Source of the DNA: Adiantum capillus-veneris
Lineage: Eukaryota; Streptophyta; Polypodiopsida; Polypodiales; Pteridaceae
DNA: 64,000 nt
Assembly (NCBI GenBank): GCA_014529385.2
Contig: CM043947.1
Span: 118,488,087 to 118,552,086 of the forward strand
Direction: 5' to 3'
Notes under the pieces: model-generated
Databases searched by the model: none
What the model saw: the letters and a program-made list of their open reading frames with translations, nothing else
What the model was told of the DNA's origin: nothing
In this document: positions 46,827 to 57,868 of the stretch, piece by piece
Layout of the letters: every line of letters starts with the position of its first letter
Numbering within the stretch: position 1 is the stretch's first letter
Position numbers and translations under genes: made by a program

Positions 46827-47020
46827 TGAAGGAGTATGAGCGGAAGTGCAACGCGAGAGAGAGAGTGCGAGAAGAAGAGCACGAAGATATGGTGAACTCG
46901 CTCTACTATAATGTGTAGAGCATAGTGAGTTCTTATTAGGTTTTAACAAAAGAATATGTGTACATACCTGGCGGCCCGCCCACTTACCTAGGCGACCACA
47001 TTGGGCTTTATACCCCAACA
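46827..47020 (-). repeat. 5' LTR of copia element
   Basis: 194 bp, matching 41477-41668. A TATAAAG (47006-47012, minus strand) only ~9 bases inside the LTR start is the likely promoter TATA box. Confidence 0.93.
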
Positions 47021-47025
47021 GTCAG
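47021..47025. other. Target-site duplication of copia element, right copy
   Basis: GTCAG, identical to 41472-41476. Confidence 0.9.
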
Positions 47026-47689
47026 ATCCTTGAACCTCAACATTGACTTTTACTCGCTTGACTTTCTCAAATTGAATTCAAATTACAATCAAAGCTACAG
47101 AGTATCTCTCTATTGTTTGTCTATTACCAATTTGGTTACATGACAAATGGGTTATTGAGACCTACCATGAAAATCATGCAAATGAAGCGGCAACTAAGAA
47201 AAGATAAAAGCTACACATAGGTTGAAAAAGGCTAGGAACGGTACGCCACAGTTGATTTGGACCATGATTTCAAATAATAGAAGCTTGTGTGGAGCTTGTA
47301 CACTTGGGCGGGTAACTATGTATAAGTTTTGTATATCGGGTGCGTTCAAGGAATTTTTATAAAATTCCAATTTTTGACAAATAAAATAGACCCTTTTCCT
47401 ATTCAAAATAATTTTTTTTTCCAATTCCATTTTATGATACCGTTCTGTATGTGAAAATTTGAGAAAAAAAATTTAATTTTATAACCCCTTCTGCTGCAAT
47501 CATGTGATAGTCAGATACTTATTAAGTGACCCCCCCCCCCCCCCCCCCCTCCCCCGAGCTTGTACATCCCGCTCCAAAGACGGTTAGTTTGTTAACCCTT
47601 GCGCATCGAAGCCTCGCATGCATGGTCTCTCTGAACTCTACACCTTTTGGGGTATCTTCAAGCTCACCTCCGACATTTGGGGCGAATGG
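47026..47689. other. Inner part of the Harbinger remains with C tract
   Basis: No gene. It contains a 20-base C run (47530-47549). It is contiguous with 40485-41471 before the copia insertion. Confidence 0.5.
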
Positions 47690-48362
47690 ATTGTCGAGCA
47701 GTGGTTAACTCACATCTATTTGACACACCTTGACCTCTTGCTCCACCTCTAGATCCATCAACAAGTTGTGCAAGATGTAACATGCTTACAGAGTAGCAGG
47801 CAATTTGAGAAAATTAGGTGACCTGATTGTGCCACCAACAAACTTCCATGTCTCCTTCAAGTGGCCAAAAGCATCCTCCACCACAATCCTGGTCAACGAG
47901 TGCATAAAATTGTACCAACAATGGTGACAAAATCCAACATATCACATGGATATGTAATGAGTAGCCATGGCAAGAGAATTTACCCTCCATCACCCCACAA
48001 TATATAATTCTTCAATACTGAGGTCTTCATGAACAAACGGTTGACCTCCCAAGCGTTCTCCTCCCTAGCATAACCTATGGGAATCCAGAGTTATGCAGAA
48101 TTCGCTTATCATTGCAAGATTTGGGCCAGCCAATATTCACATCCAAGAACTTCATGCTTGTATCCACAATGCTCTGAATGAGCATGCTCTATTTTTTGTA
48201 CCTATCATACCAAGCTTCATTGGTCTCATTCTTTGGGGATCTATGGCACTACAGCAGTTGTGGAGACCACATAGTGCACAAAAACATTTGTAGCATCTAT
48301 GGCATCTATGGCACTGCAGCAGTTGTGGAGACCACATAGTGCACAAAAACCTTCTTTGATCT
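47690..48362 (-). pseudogene. PIF/Harbinger-type (DDE_Tnp_4) transposase remains
   Basis: Minus-strand frames give the family landmarks in order. The first catalytic Asp is in CSAIDAIDATNVFVHY (near 48300; compare GAIDGTH). A second-Asp region follows (MKFLDVNIGWPKSCNDKRIL, near 48110). The Glu block is LTRIVVEDAFGHLKETWKF (near 47872), followed by CYILHNLLMD near the end. Stops and frameshifts lie between the blocks. A 65-bp tandem duplication at 48246-48350 repeats the first-Asp region. The enzyme would cut and paste elements with a 3-bp TTA/TAA target preference; this copy is dead. Confidence 0.75.
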
Positions 48363-48546
48363 TTTCCAACTCTCCTTCTATTTCTGCTCAATTTTCAAAC
48401 CCAAGTTTGTGGGAACATGCCCCCTGACATGCAAGCAAGTTCACTTCTAGGTCAATTTTGCATGGCAAAGTTAAACTCCATATATATGTAAAAAGATTTT
48501 GAATTAAAATAGATACACCGCTATTTTTCCTGGGTGGTTTCTAGCT
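48363..48546. other. No gene seen
   Basis: Flank between transposase remains and CT arrays. A Harbinger terminal inverted repeat could lie here, but none was recognised. Confidence 0.35.
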
Positions 48547-48547
48547 C

Positions 48548-48604
<57 letters not shown>

Positions 48605-48657
48605 CCCTTGCTAGGGTTTTAAAACCCTTCCACTTCACTAATACCCTTGCTATTCCA

Positions 48658-48732
<75 letters not shown>

Positions 48733-48757
48733 CTCTCTCTCTCTCTCTCTTTCTCTG
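48547..48757. repeat. Two (CT)n arrays separated by ~60 bp
   Basis: (CT)n at 48547-48600 and 48659-48757 (the second interrupted by GTGT and TTT). Similar flanks follow each array (TGAGCCCTTGCTAGGGT and TGAGTCCTTGCCAGGGT), so the block is a tandem duplication. Confidence 0.9.
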
Positions 48758-50369
48758 AGTCCTTGCCAGGGTCTAAGAAGTCTGCTTTTATTCCCTCCCT
48801 TTCTTCTAATAAATCATGGCACATTAGCTGGCTAGACTCTAAAAAATCCAATTCTTTAATATATTAAAACTCACTAACCTATAATTATGCTATAGATTAA
48901 CAAATTTGTTTAGGTTCCCTGCTATGGTTGTATGAAGTTTTATTCCATGAAAACACTCTTCTAAACCTCCTCATACCTGGTGGGTATTGGTAATATTGGT
49001 AGTCTTTACCTAACCTTGCGGAGCTATGTGTGAACAATACCCTATAGGCACATGCATAAGGCACTTCTCTAAGTAAATGCACCGCGACCCTGTTGCTGCA
49101 CTAGTTTTTTGGACAGACTCCTGCAAGGGCGTATTCCCTGCCACCGCGCCGTTTAGATTCTAATTTGGGGCTAACTTTTCCTCTACCCGCGGACCTACTC
49201 TATTGCCAATTGCTACTACCTACAAGTGCTACAGAGGCGGAATGAAGCAACTGGGAATGCTATCAAAGGTGAGCATTTGTGCTCACTTAGCCTTCATTTA
49301 GCAAGTCATTCACTGTGTGTAGATTTTTTTCTCCTTGTCTGTGAGTTAGTGTTATACGCACCATCCAAATGGAATGCAGTAAGAATGATGGTGTTGGAAA
49401 CTCAGAGGTATTCCCTAATGATTTCTTTCATGATTCAAAGGAGTAAACTAGGATGTAACTGATGCATTACTGGAGTTGTTTGAGTCTCATTGGTGATGCT
49501 CCAATATGGGTTACTATCGTTCCTTATGGGACTACTGTGTATTAGGTGTTTTCTCGGGAGTACCCATTCAAACTTTATAGCTTTGGGTAGTTGTTCCTAT
49601 TGGTGATGTTGGATTTGAAAGCCGAACTGATTTGTTTATTTCAATACACAATAGGATAAAGTGAACATCTGTTTAAACTATCTTTTGCTGATGACCTGGT
49701 GCTTGTTATACTGGCATGATACCTTATGATTCATGATGGAGAAGCTAACATAGTATACCCCAAATTCATTCTGTTTGGATTGATGGGCTGCATAATTCGG
49801 TTGTTTTTGGCACTCTTTAATGATTCATAAAATTGTACTTGTGCAGCAGGGTGTTAGCTCTCTGAATTGGTTATGGATTATGGTGATACTACCTAACTTA
49901 CTATGGTGCTCTGGGTAGTGGATGAAGCCTACATGAGGAATCAGGACTTCATTCCTAGTGCTGTACATATGCTATGTTGTTTTGAGTTGGGTATGGAGGA
50001 TCGGAAATATAATAGAACACTTGCATTCTAAAGGCTACACACTCTACACTTAGGACTTTTTTCAACCTGGTTTGGGATACTTGTCTCCTTAGATGGCTGG
50101 TTGTATAGAAATGGTTCTTGTTATTCTTAATTACTAATCTTACTGGTCCAAAATGTAGAAAGGAGGACTAGTTCAATTGGTTGCCCATACGGGATTTAAT
50201 TGATTGACTGACCAAAGGTTTTACTTTGCTGGTCATACTGGTTTTTACTGTGATTATAATATTGGTATAAGACTTGCTGTGAGAGAGTGCATTGTGCTCT
50301 TCCCACGGCTCCACCTTATGGCAAAGAGCAGTTAGTGCTCCGGTCTTTTCTCTGCCGTGCTGCACACAC

Positions 50370-50374
<5 letters not shown>
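48758..50374. other. Intergenic, no supported gene
   Basis: Several short ORFs without motifs. Near 49690 one frame reads SFADDLVLVI, like an RT active-site box, but no neighbouring RT motifs were found. Confidence 0.4.
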
Positions 50375-50663
<289 letters not shown>

Positions 50664-50697
50664 CTAGCCTTCAGCTAACGCATACTCATTGGGTTCT

Positions 50698-50992
50698 TCA
50701 CCCCTTCGTGCCTGGCAGTGCCTTGATGCTGGCGGCTGGCCGTGCCTTTCTTCTCACCCTAGCTTGGTACCCTGGCCATTTTCCAACATTGGGGTTCATA
50801 AATGAAGTCCGGGCAATCAAATCTTCTATGGTCATCTTCTTGCCAAAGATGCCCGCAAGCTGGACAGGAAGGCCTGCAATGGAGATGCCCTGCTTCATAT
50901 GCCAGCTCAAAGAAAGAGATCCTTGCAGCACGGCACAAAGAGAGAAGCCCGTGGATCAGTTGTCTCTCGTTCCAAAAAGGAGAGAGAAACAC
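50698..50992 (-). pseudogene. Possible LINE ORF1 zinc-knuckle fragment
   Basis: One minus-strand frame reads FFELAYEAGHLHCRPSCPAC then GHLWQEDDHRRFDCP, resembling the YE..P..C..C...GH....C knuckle that follows DUF4283 in plant L1 ORF1. An overlapping frame (IAGLPVQLAGIFGKKMTIED) is also open, so the true frame is uncertain. No LINE ORF2 is adjacent. Confidence 0.35.
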
Positions 50993-51929
50993 GTATCTCT
51001 AATACCTGATTTTGATCTGACGTACTCGAAGGCAAGGTGAAGGACACCTTTTCAAATGAAAAGGTGCAAAAGGCAAGGTGTTTTTTACTTCAAAAGGTTC
51101 AAAATTTCCAATGCATGACACATGGAACCTCTCTCCGTCCTCAAAAATTTTAAGCTCCATAATATATAGTATAGATGGAAGGAATTTATCATTTAGGGCT
51201 TTAACCTTTAAAGATTTTTTTATTTTTATTTTTAGAGATTTTAAAGTTAAGTTTAGAACTTAAAGATGTAGAACTTTTAAATTAAGGTCTCCAATGATCC
51301 AATGAGGACCTAGAGTTTTTTTTTTATTAGAAGGTAAAACTTTGAATTTAAGAAAGTGAAAATGTTACATGGATCCACAAGTAGGGGAGGGTCACCCCGA
51401 GACGCTATAGTTTTAGGAATTAGAACTTTAAATATTTCAAACTGGGATTTACAACTTAGGGATTTACAATTTTAAATTTGAAGGGCTCTAGAGCTTAAAA
51501 ATGTAGAATTTTTAAAGTGAGGTGTAGAGCATAGGGATCTAAAGCTTAGGGTGTAGAGCTTAAGGGTGCTTTATAATTCAATTATGTTTTTATAAAAAAG
51601 GCTTAGAGATGTAGTGATTTTAAAGTGGGATCTAGCCTCATATCAAGGCCTAAAATTGACGCCTTTTTTTTTTTGTCAAGGGCTATTTTGCCTATCAAAA
51701 CAATCTCAAAATTGCCTGTCATTTTTTGTATTTATATCTTTAAGTTAACGTTATATATGGAAAATTATATAAGTTGATTGCATTACACAAAGCATATGAA
51801 AGGGGGCTTGAAAAATTGCATGTCAAAAAGAAATTTTTATCATGCCTCGCAGGCCTTGTGATTTTATCACTTGTTCATTTAAAGACCTCATAAAGAGTCA
51901 TTTCATTAAAAGCTTTAATTATTTTTTAT
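50993..51929. other. AT-rich intergenic stretch
   Basis: No gene. Short degenerate phrases such as GTAGAGCTTA and TTAAAATGTAGAA-like words recur between 51200 and 51620, suggesting an old, diverged short tandem repeat. Confidence 0.4.
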
Positions 51930-52190
51930 GTTTATTAATTTTTTTAATAAAAGCATTAAAATATTTTTTTTGTTAATTTGTCTATGGATTATTTTATTTC
52001 ATTTTATTAAAACTTCCCATTTTATTTTGTCTTAATATGTTAATGTGAGCCTTTCATGTTGTTGCTTAAGTGGAGCCCTTGATAATATATAAAGCATTTG
52101 TGATCATGTGTATTTGATAGACAATACAATTTTGTATTAAAACACAACAAAAATGAAGTGTGATTGTAAGCACTCATTACCTACTCTTCA
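51930..52190 (-). repeat. Dispersed AT-rich repeat, copy 3 (inverted)
   Basis: The reverse complement of 25680-25900. It shares TGAGTGCTTACAATCACA, TTTTTGTTGTGTTTTAATA, ATCACAAATG, TTATATATTA and the A/T-rich tail. It lies just upstream of the L1 ORF1 end. Confidence 0.6.
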
Positions 52191-52225
52191 TAACTCTCAT
52201 CCTTCCTTAACTTCAACAAGCCTTA

Positions 52226-52423
52226 GTGACTTCTTGCCTTGTTTGCAAAGGATGGTTAGTTGTTTTTCCCTTGGATGCACCTTCAAAACTTTGTGTACCA
52301 CATTACTTAAGAAATAAGGGATATTTTATCGAAGGGAAGAGGATTGATCTTATGGTGGAAGACAATAGGAAAGAGAGCATGGAAGAAGAGGAGGTGGAGG
52401 AGTTTGTACCCCTCTCTCAATAA
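52226..52423 (+). pseudogene. LINE ORF1 C-terminus
   Basis: Ends ...EEEEVEEFVPLSQ with TAA at 52421-52423. CLVCKGWLVVFPLDAP near its start may be a worn zinc knuckle (C..CKG.GH...CP). Its stop overlaps the ORF2 ATG by one base (TAATG). Confidence 0.45.
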
Positions 52424-53149
52424 TGGAAGATCTCATAATCCATTTATGGAATCTGAAGGGGATCAAGACCCAGAGAAAGATCTCTCTTTTCTGGGAAGAA
52501 GTGAGAAAAATCAAGGGTATAAACTACTATGCTATCCAAGAGTATCACCTAGATTCTGCCCCAGCAAGCGAAGGCAAGCTATGGAGATGAAACTGGTCTT
52601 CTACGAAAAAGGTGCTAATGGATTCACTGACATCCTTTTGCTGGTGGATAGAGATCTAGAGCCAAAAGTGGTCTTCAATCATCCATAAGGAAGAGATCTA
52701 GGAGTTAAGATGAAATGGGGGGATCAACATTTCAATGTCATCAATATATATGGACCTTGTTTGGCGAAGGAAAGAGCCATGCTATGGGAGCAACTGAAAG
52801 GAATCCATATTGAAGGGGAATGGCACCTAGTGGGAGACTTCAATATGGTAGAGAAGAGAAAGGACAAAACTGGAGCATCGAACATACTGACTGGATTTGA
52901 AAGGTCAAAATGGCTAAGCCTCTGCAAGAAATGGGTGTCAAAACTGAGCCCTAATTGATGGAGTCATGGACTTAAGCATTAAAAGAAGGCCTCATTAAGC
53001 CTATTTCCAAACAAGTCTACTGCTCCCAGTCGAAGCATTGGTGCCCCATAACGATGATGTCGGTAGCCTACAAAATTATCACCAAAACTGTAGCTCTCAG
53101 GCTCTCATTCGCGACTCCTGACTCCCCACCAACATGGATTTATCAAGGG
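52423..53149 (+). pseudogene. LINE ORF2 endonuclease and first RT motif
   Basis: Starts at ATG 52423 (MEDLIIHLWNLKGIKTQ, compare IISWNVRGL). It then continues, in another frame, with MEMKLVFYEKGANGFTDILL, the INIYGPCLAKERAMLWEQL block, HLVGDFNMVEKRKDKTG (endonuclease GDFN, near 52838) and, after a deletion, YKIITKTVALRL and HQHGFIKG from RT. Frameshifts lie near 52570 and 52960. The lost part is the endonuclease end and RT start. Confidence 0.75.
53145..53149. other. Target-site duplication of TR-GAG element, left copy
   Basis: AAGGG, identical to 60523-60527. Confidence 0.9.
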
Positions 53150-55834
53150 TGTAAGGTCTCTGCCACCCTTGGAGACGAGATTCCCATGTAAAAGAACACA
53201 TATCATGCCATTCTAGCCATAAACATAAAGTTACTAATTTTGACAGTTTTTCCACCTCTGATGAGCTAATGATAAATACATTGTTGTAAGATTTTCAAAA
53301 ATGAAAATTTTATTTTTTTGTCATTTTGGTCCAAAAATAGAAAGTTATGAAGTGCCTACACTCACCTAGACGCGATCGTCTCGTTAAAATCTACCCCGTC
53401 TTGAATTTCCATAAAAATAGTTGTCTGTTCCAAAAACTGCTAAATATATCAGGTGTGTGCATCTGACACCTTAGTCTGTAGTCCTCAAGCTCTTCTTTTA
53501 ATAGAAAATTTCAAAATTAAATTCTGATAAGCCAAGATCACTTTAGACAATTAAATCTCATCCTAATGTTAATATATTAAATCCTAAGTCTAAGGTATGC
53601 ATATGTATGCCTATTCATCGACATGTATCTGCATGTGTATGTGTATGTATGCCCATAAATGACCCATGGCCATAGACCATCTCTTGTGGTATGTGGACTC
53701 TAAGCATGGGTAGCGACATGAGATGTATCACCCAAAAGGGTAAAGAGGGACACCACTATTGACTAAGTAGGAGCTTGTGACACCTCTACTCATTCTTTTA
53801 GCAAGAGGGGGAAAGCTAGGGAGGTATGGGGATGATTTGGAAAACAAGGAACCTCCAAACTCTATATAAAGGGCATTCGCACTCAATTTTACACACACTT
53901 GAACACACATTGAGATAGAGAGACTTTGCTGATGTGGCTACTCGTTGGTGAAGTTTCAACAAGGCTTTGAGAGATCAATAAATCCAAAGCACATTTGGAT
54001 AATCTAAATCTCTTAATTAATCAAGTTATTATCAATCTCTTCTCTCAATTGGAATCCTTTCCAATTGCTGCCATATTATTATTCAATTGGAATCCTTTTC
54101 AATTACTACCATAGTATTATTCAGTTGGAATCCTTTTCAATTGATACTCTATTAACAAATGCTATACTCTTATTTACCTATCGTCAATTATAAATCAACA
54201 ATTATTATACCTATTTTATGATAATTTCTCTACATTACAAAGTAATGAATATCTCATTGCTTGATTACATAATCAATTATGTTGACTACATGCATAATTC
54301 TTCATCAATGTTACCTAGATGCTTGCATGAATTAGCTAATCATATTCATGAATTTTGTCCAACTAAAATTATGGATTGTTCTTGCAAATAGATATAGTGA
54401 TTAATCATGTGATTAGTGTATGGGTTATAATGCATGTTTATCATAAGATTATGGTAGGATTAAGTAAGCATATGTTTTTTGGTTTGATGTGTGGAATAAC
54501 CATATATGTTTTGGAATTAAAACACTTATAATCATTTACTCTACTTCCATTTAATTCTTATTCTTTAGCTTACAACTTCTCAAGTTAAGTTATGTATCTA
54601 CTAGTAGTGGGAATGGCACCCAAGAGAACTCGCTATGGTGGATCACATGATCACGAAGCCGGAACCAATGATGGTAAGGAAAATGAAAGGCCTCAATGAA
54701 TGAGGATGTGCCACTTATCCCACGAAGTAACGCTATTGCTAAAAAACAAGTAGATTTTTTTTTGGTCCTTGCATTATGAGTAATATTTAGGAAAGAGAAA
54801 ACTACCTAAACATTGGGTCAACCCAAATTCAAAACCACATCAATTGAACTTGTTAATTTTCTTTAAGATGTACTATTATGGAAGGATTGTTTGAGGATAT
54901 AATGTTTGAGGATATAATGTCTGAAGTAGGAAAGGAGTGTTTGCCTAGTAGGAAAACTCTCAAACCTTCTTCATTCAAAAATTTTATACCAATATAGTCA
55001 AAACTCCCTTTGATAGCTAAGGAGGAGGGCTTAGCGGAGTGAACGCTAAAGTAGTGCAATTGTGTGTATACATCTTGCGGGTTTGTGCCCAGAATTCAAG
55101 ATATTACTTGTGAATTTGTGTCGAGGTTGCAAGTTAGTCATTGCGGATTTGTGCTCAGATTGCATGACAATTTAGTTTTATGGGCAACTAAAGACACTAG
55201 GAGCTATAAACTCTCGCCAAGAGTAGTGAACTCTTGGGGTTTTGATATTTTAATAAAGAAGGGTCGTATGTTGTTTTTATTCTAGGAAATAAATTTTTGG
55301 TGCCGCTTTGATAATGCTTGAACGGCTATTTTAACAAACTTGTGATGGGAACCCTTTAAAAGGAATTTTGTGTATAAACAATCATGTGGTAGTAATTAGA
55401 AAACAAGCTAAAAAGTATGACTGTGCCGTTGAAAGTTGGGACTGGCTCAGGTTGCCAGTCAAGAATGGGTGGCGTCGATTAGTCGAGAAACTCTCCGCTC
55501 CTCATTGTAGAAGAAGCGAAACTAGAGACTCATTGTGCCGAGAATCGAGAAGTCCCAATTGGACGTGCCTCTGAAAATTATGAGAAAAAAGGCGTTTGGG
55601 GTTTCTTTATTTTGGAAGGTGATAATTAGGAACATTAGATTATTGTGCTTTTCTTGTGAGACAAGGCCTGGAACCCTTTTCAATGGCTCGGACTCAAGTT
55701 ACTTGGTGATTAGAGTCTGTCCATTAGAAATCTTATCTATCTGACTATGCTTTTCTCAATTGATTAGGGCCTAGTGACCTGCCAGGTACCCTCCTATTGC
55801 CAAATGGATATGGTAACGGGGTGGTGACCTCACA
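53150..55834 (+). repeat. 5' LTR of the gag-only element
   Basis: 2685 bp, starting TGTAAGGTCTCTGCCACCC and ending GTGACCTCACA. It contains no ORF with motifs. A TATATAAA at 53863-53870, in a block conserved in the other LTR, is a good promoter candidate. An RNA start ~30 bases on would fall near 53895-53900. Confidence 0.92.
53863..53870 (+). promoter_or_regulatory. Putative LTR TATA box
   Basis: TATATAAA followed by GGGCATTC, kept in both LTR copies (58583-58590) although the LTRs differ at about a tenth of positions. Confidence 0.55.
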
Positions 55835-55836
55835 GG

Positions 55837-55849
55837 TAGTATCAGAGCC
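55837..55849 (+). other. Primer-binding site of the gag-only element
   Basis: TAGTATCAGAGCC, two bases after the LTR; one mismatch to the tRNA-iMet site TGGTATCAGAGCC. Confidence 0.75.
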
Positions 55850-55870
55850 TAAGTTAAGAAACTGAAAAAA

Positions 55871-56104
55871 TCTTTATTGTTTGGAAATTTGGAAAAATGA
55901 ATTGGAGACTTAAGTTTGAGAACTTACCAGTGCCAATGTTTCAGGAGGATGCCGATGCTGCAGAGCGCAAGTTCAAAACCTTTAAAATCTTTATTTTTTG
56001 GAAATTTGGAAAAATGAATTGGAGACTTAAGTTTGAGAACTTACCAGTGCCAATGTTTTAGGAGGATGCTGATGCTGCGGAGTGCAAGTTCAAAACCTTT
56101 GAGA
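55871..56104 (+). repeat. 117-bp tandem duplication in the leader
   Basis: Two copies beginning TCTTTATT at 55871 and 55988, sharing GGAGACTTAAGTTTGAGAAC and GAGGATGC(C/T)GATGCTGC with a few substitutions. Confidence 0.85.
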
Positions 56105-56781
56105 TAATGTATTTTGAGGCTTGTCGCTCTTCAAATTTTACTATTCAATGCAACATGATGAAAATTTTGATGAAGGCTTTCTTTCCTCCATCAACAAGAA
56201 TCCAAAGGGGATGGGAACTTGCGTGGGACTGCGAAGGTGTCATCTTCTACATCAATGTGAGGAAGCTTGGATGCCTTTTCTCTGATTTTAAGAAGCTTAA
56301 GGGGGGGGCGCATGGGGGGGGAATCTGTGAGTTATCAAGCTTTACTACTTTGTTTGTACTACTAGGGATGACTACACTGTAATCTTTGAAGTGATCCCTA
56401 CTTATAGAATCAAACCCATTTCTGTCCCTCCCGTTATCTTTCCTCAAAATAAGAGTCTTGTATTCTATGAACCTTGCAAAGATGTGTATAAAAGCTACTA
56501 CTCAGACCAAATAGTGGATTGCAAAAACTTATCTAGAAATACCTATCGATTGTACCACTATGTCCTTGGGAATCCAACTAACTTTTGTACACATCATAAT
56601 AGAATAAAAAGATGCTCATCTAGCTTCTTGATGAGATCTCAACTTTGTACATATCTTGATATAAATAAAGTTATGGCATCTTGAATTCAATAAGTTAGGT
56701 GCTTCCAAATTTTTTTTTGAGTTGTGAAAGTTTGAAGCACTTGATATTGCGTTAAGTCTTAAATCAAACCATCGACGACAA
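56105..56781 (+). other. Internal part of the gag-only element, function unclear
   Basis: ORFs of up to 97 codons (56391-56684, with KSLVFYEPCKDVYKSYYSDQ) resemble no family known to me. They may be leader, a lost N-terminal gag part or captured DNA. Confidence 0.4.
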
Positions 56782-57601
56782 GTGTCTTATTTTCGTAGGT
56801 ACCGTCAAATGTCATACATTACCGTACAGGACAAAAAACTTCTCTTGAAACAAGCCCAACCACCCACATTCAAAGGCGAGGGAACCCATATATCGAGCAC
56901 ATGGGCTATTTTGAGGCTGAAGGGACCCAACTTGTACACCAAACTATGCTTGCAATGTTTCGTCTCACTGGCAATGCAAAAATATGGTGGAAACACATGG
57001 CAAGGACTTGGGTGTTTCAAGATCTTCTCAGTCTTGGGAGGATATTAAAGAAGCAGTTACAACACGATATCTTCCACTTGCTCATCGAGACACAAAAATG
57101 AATGAGTTCTTTGCTCTAAAACAACTATCCTTATCGATGGGACAGTACTACTTCAAATTTGTAACCTTGCAAAGATATGCCCCAAAAATGTCCATTGAGC
57201 AACAGGTAGCACGATTCTGTCAAGGATTGAATCATCCCTTGTGGATACCTATCTTGAAGCAATGAGACCCACATCACTTCAGCATGCTCTCTTAAGGGCA
57301 ACACCTTTAACTAAATAAATGATCAAAAAATCAGGGGAGAGAAGACTTTAGAAATCAAAGGGACGTGCCCAACAATTGGAGTCCTAGACTTGCTAATCAA
57401 ACTTATCAACCTCGCCATGTAGTAGCCGCAACTACAATAGCTCAACTTGAACATCCCGATGTTCATCCTTATGAGTGTAATGAGATAGGACATTATAGGA
57501 ATAAGTGTTCCAGAAGAAGTGTAGCAACTACTGCAAATGCAATTCCTATAGCACCAAATGGTAGAGGTAGACCGGTTTGTTGTGGAGAAAGGAATGCATG
57601 A
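56782..57601 (+). pseudogene. gag of the TR-GAG element
   Basis: Across two or three frames: LLKQAQPPTFKGEG; then HMGYFEAEGTQLVHQTMLAM and FRLTGNAKIWWKHMA; then SWEDIKEAVTTRYLPLAH, MNEFFALKQLSLSMGQYYFK, FVTLQRYAPKMSIEQQVARF and CQGLNHPLW. This is the Retrotrans_gag domain in its normal order. A zinc-knuckle remnant follows (CNEIGHYRNKC near 57475-57510; the first Cys is Tyr in PYECNEIGH). Frameshifts lie near 56890 and 57000-57050, and a TGA ends the domain near 57263. Confidence 0.8.
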
Positions 57602-57856
57602 AGAGGCCGTGGGAAGAAGAGTTGTGGTTCAACTTATGCCATTATTATGGAAGAGCCAACATCAGGAGACCTAGCTCATGAGAGAGTAATTTTGCACCCT
57701 TGAAACTTGAGAAAGGAAGCTTAGGAACAAAAGCATCATCGAACACCTGTCAAATGGAAAGATTTTCCTGAAGAAGATGCAATGTGGGAAGACAAAATGA
57801 CTCTCCTTAAAAATCATTCGTACTTACCTTCGAGATGAGGACATCTCAATTCTTCA

Positions 57857-57868
57857 AGTTGGGGAGAA
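57857..57868 (+). other. Polypurine tract of the gag-only element
   Basis: AGTTGGGGAGAA directly before the 3' LTR TG. Confidence 0.8.

Larger units (their letters stand above)
41477..47020 (-). mobile_element. Complete Ty1/copia retrotransposon (5.54 kb)
   Basis: Short LTRs (192 and 194 bp, TG...CA, about 96% alike by eye) enclose a tRNA-iMet primer-binding site, a 1.1-kb leader, gag, protease, integrase, RT and RNase H in copia order on the minus strand, then a polypurine tract. Perfect 5-bp duplications (GTCAG) flank it. Three in-frame stops (45336-45338, 43378-43380, 42022-42024) and one frameshift near 44875 disable it. Confidence 0.96.

Noticed and set aside
49670-49715. Reverse transcriptase active-site box SFADDLVLV
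   Set aside because: No other RT, endonuclease or finger motif lies in either direction in a consistent frame; may be chance or a very old scrap.
50759-50992. Host zinc-finger gene
   Set aside because: Only one short C/H pattern with an overlapping open frame and no exon structure; a LINE ORF1 scrap is more likely.
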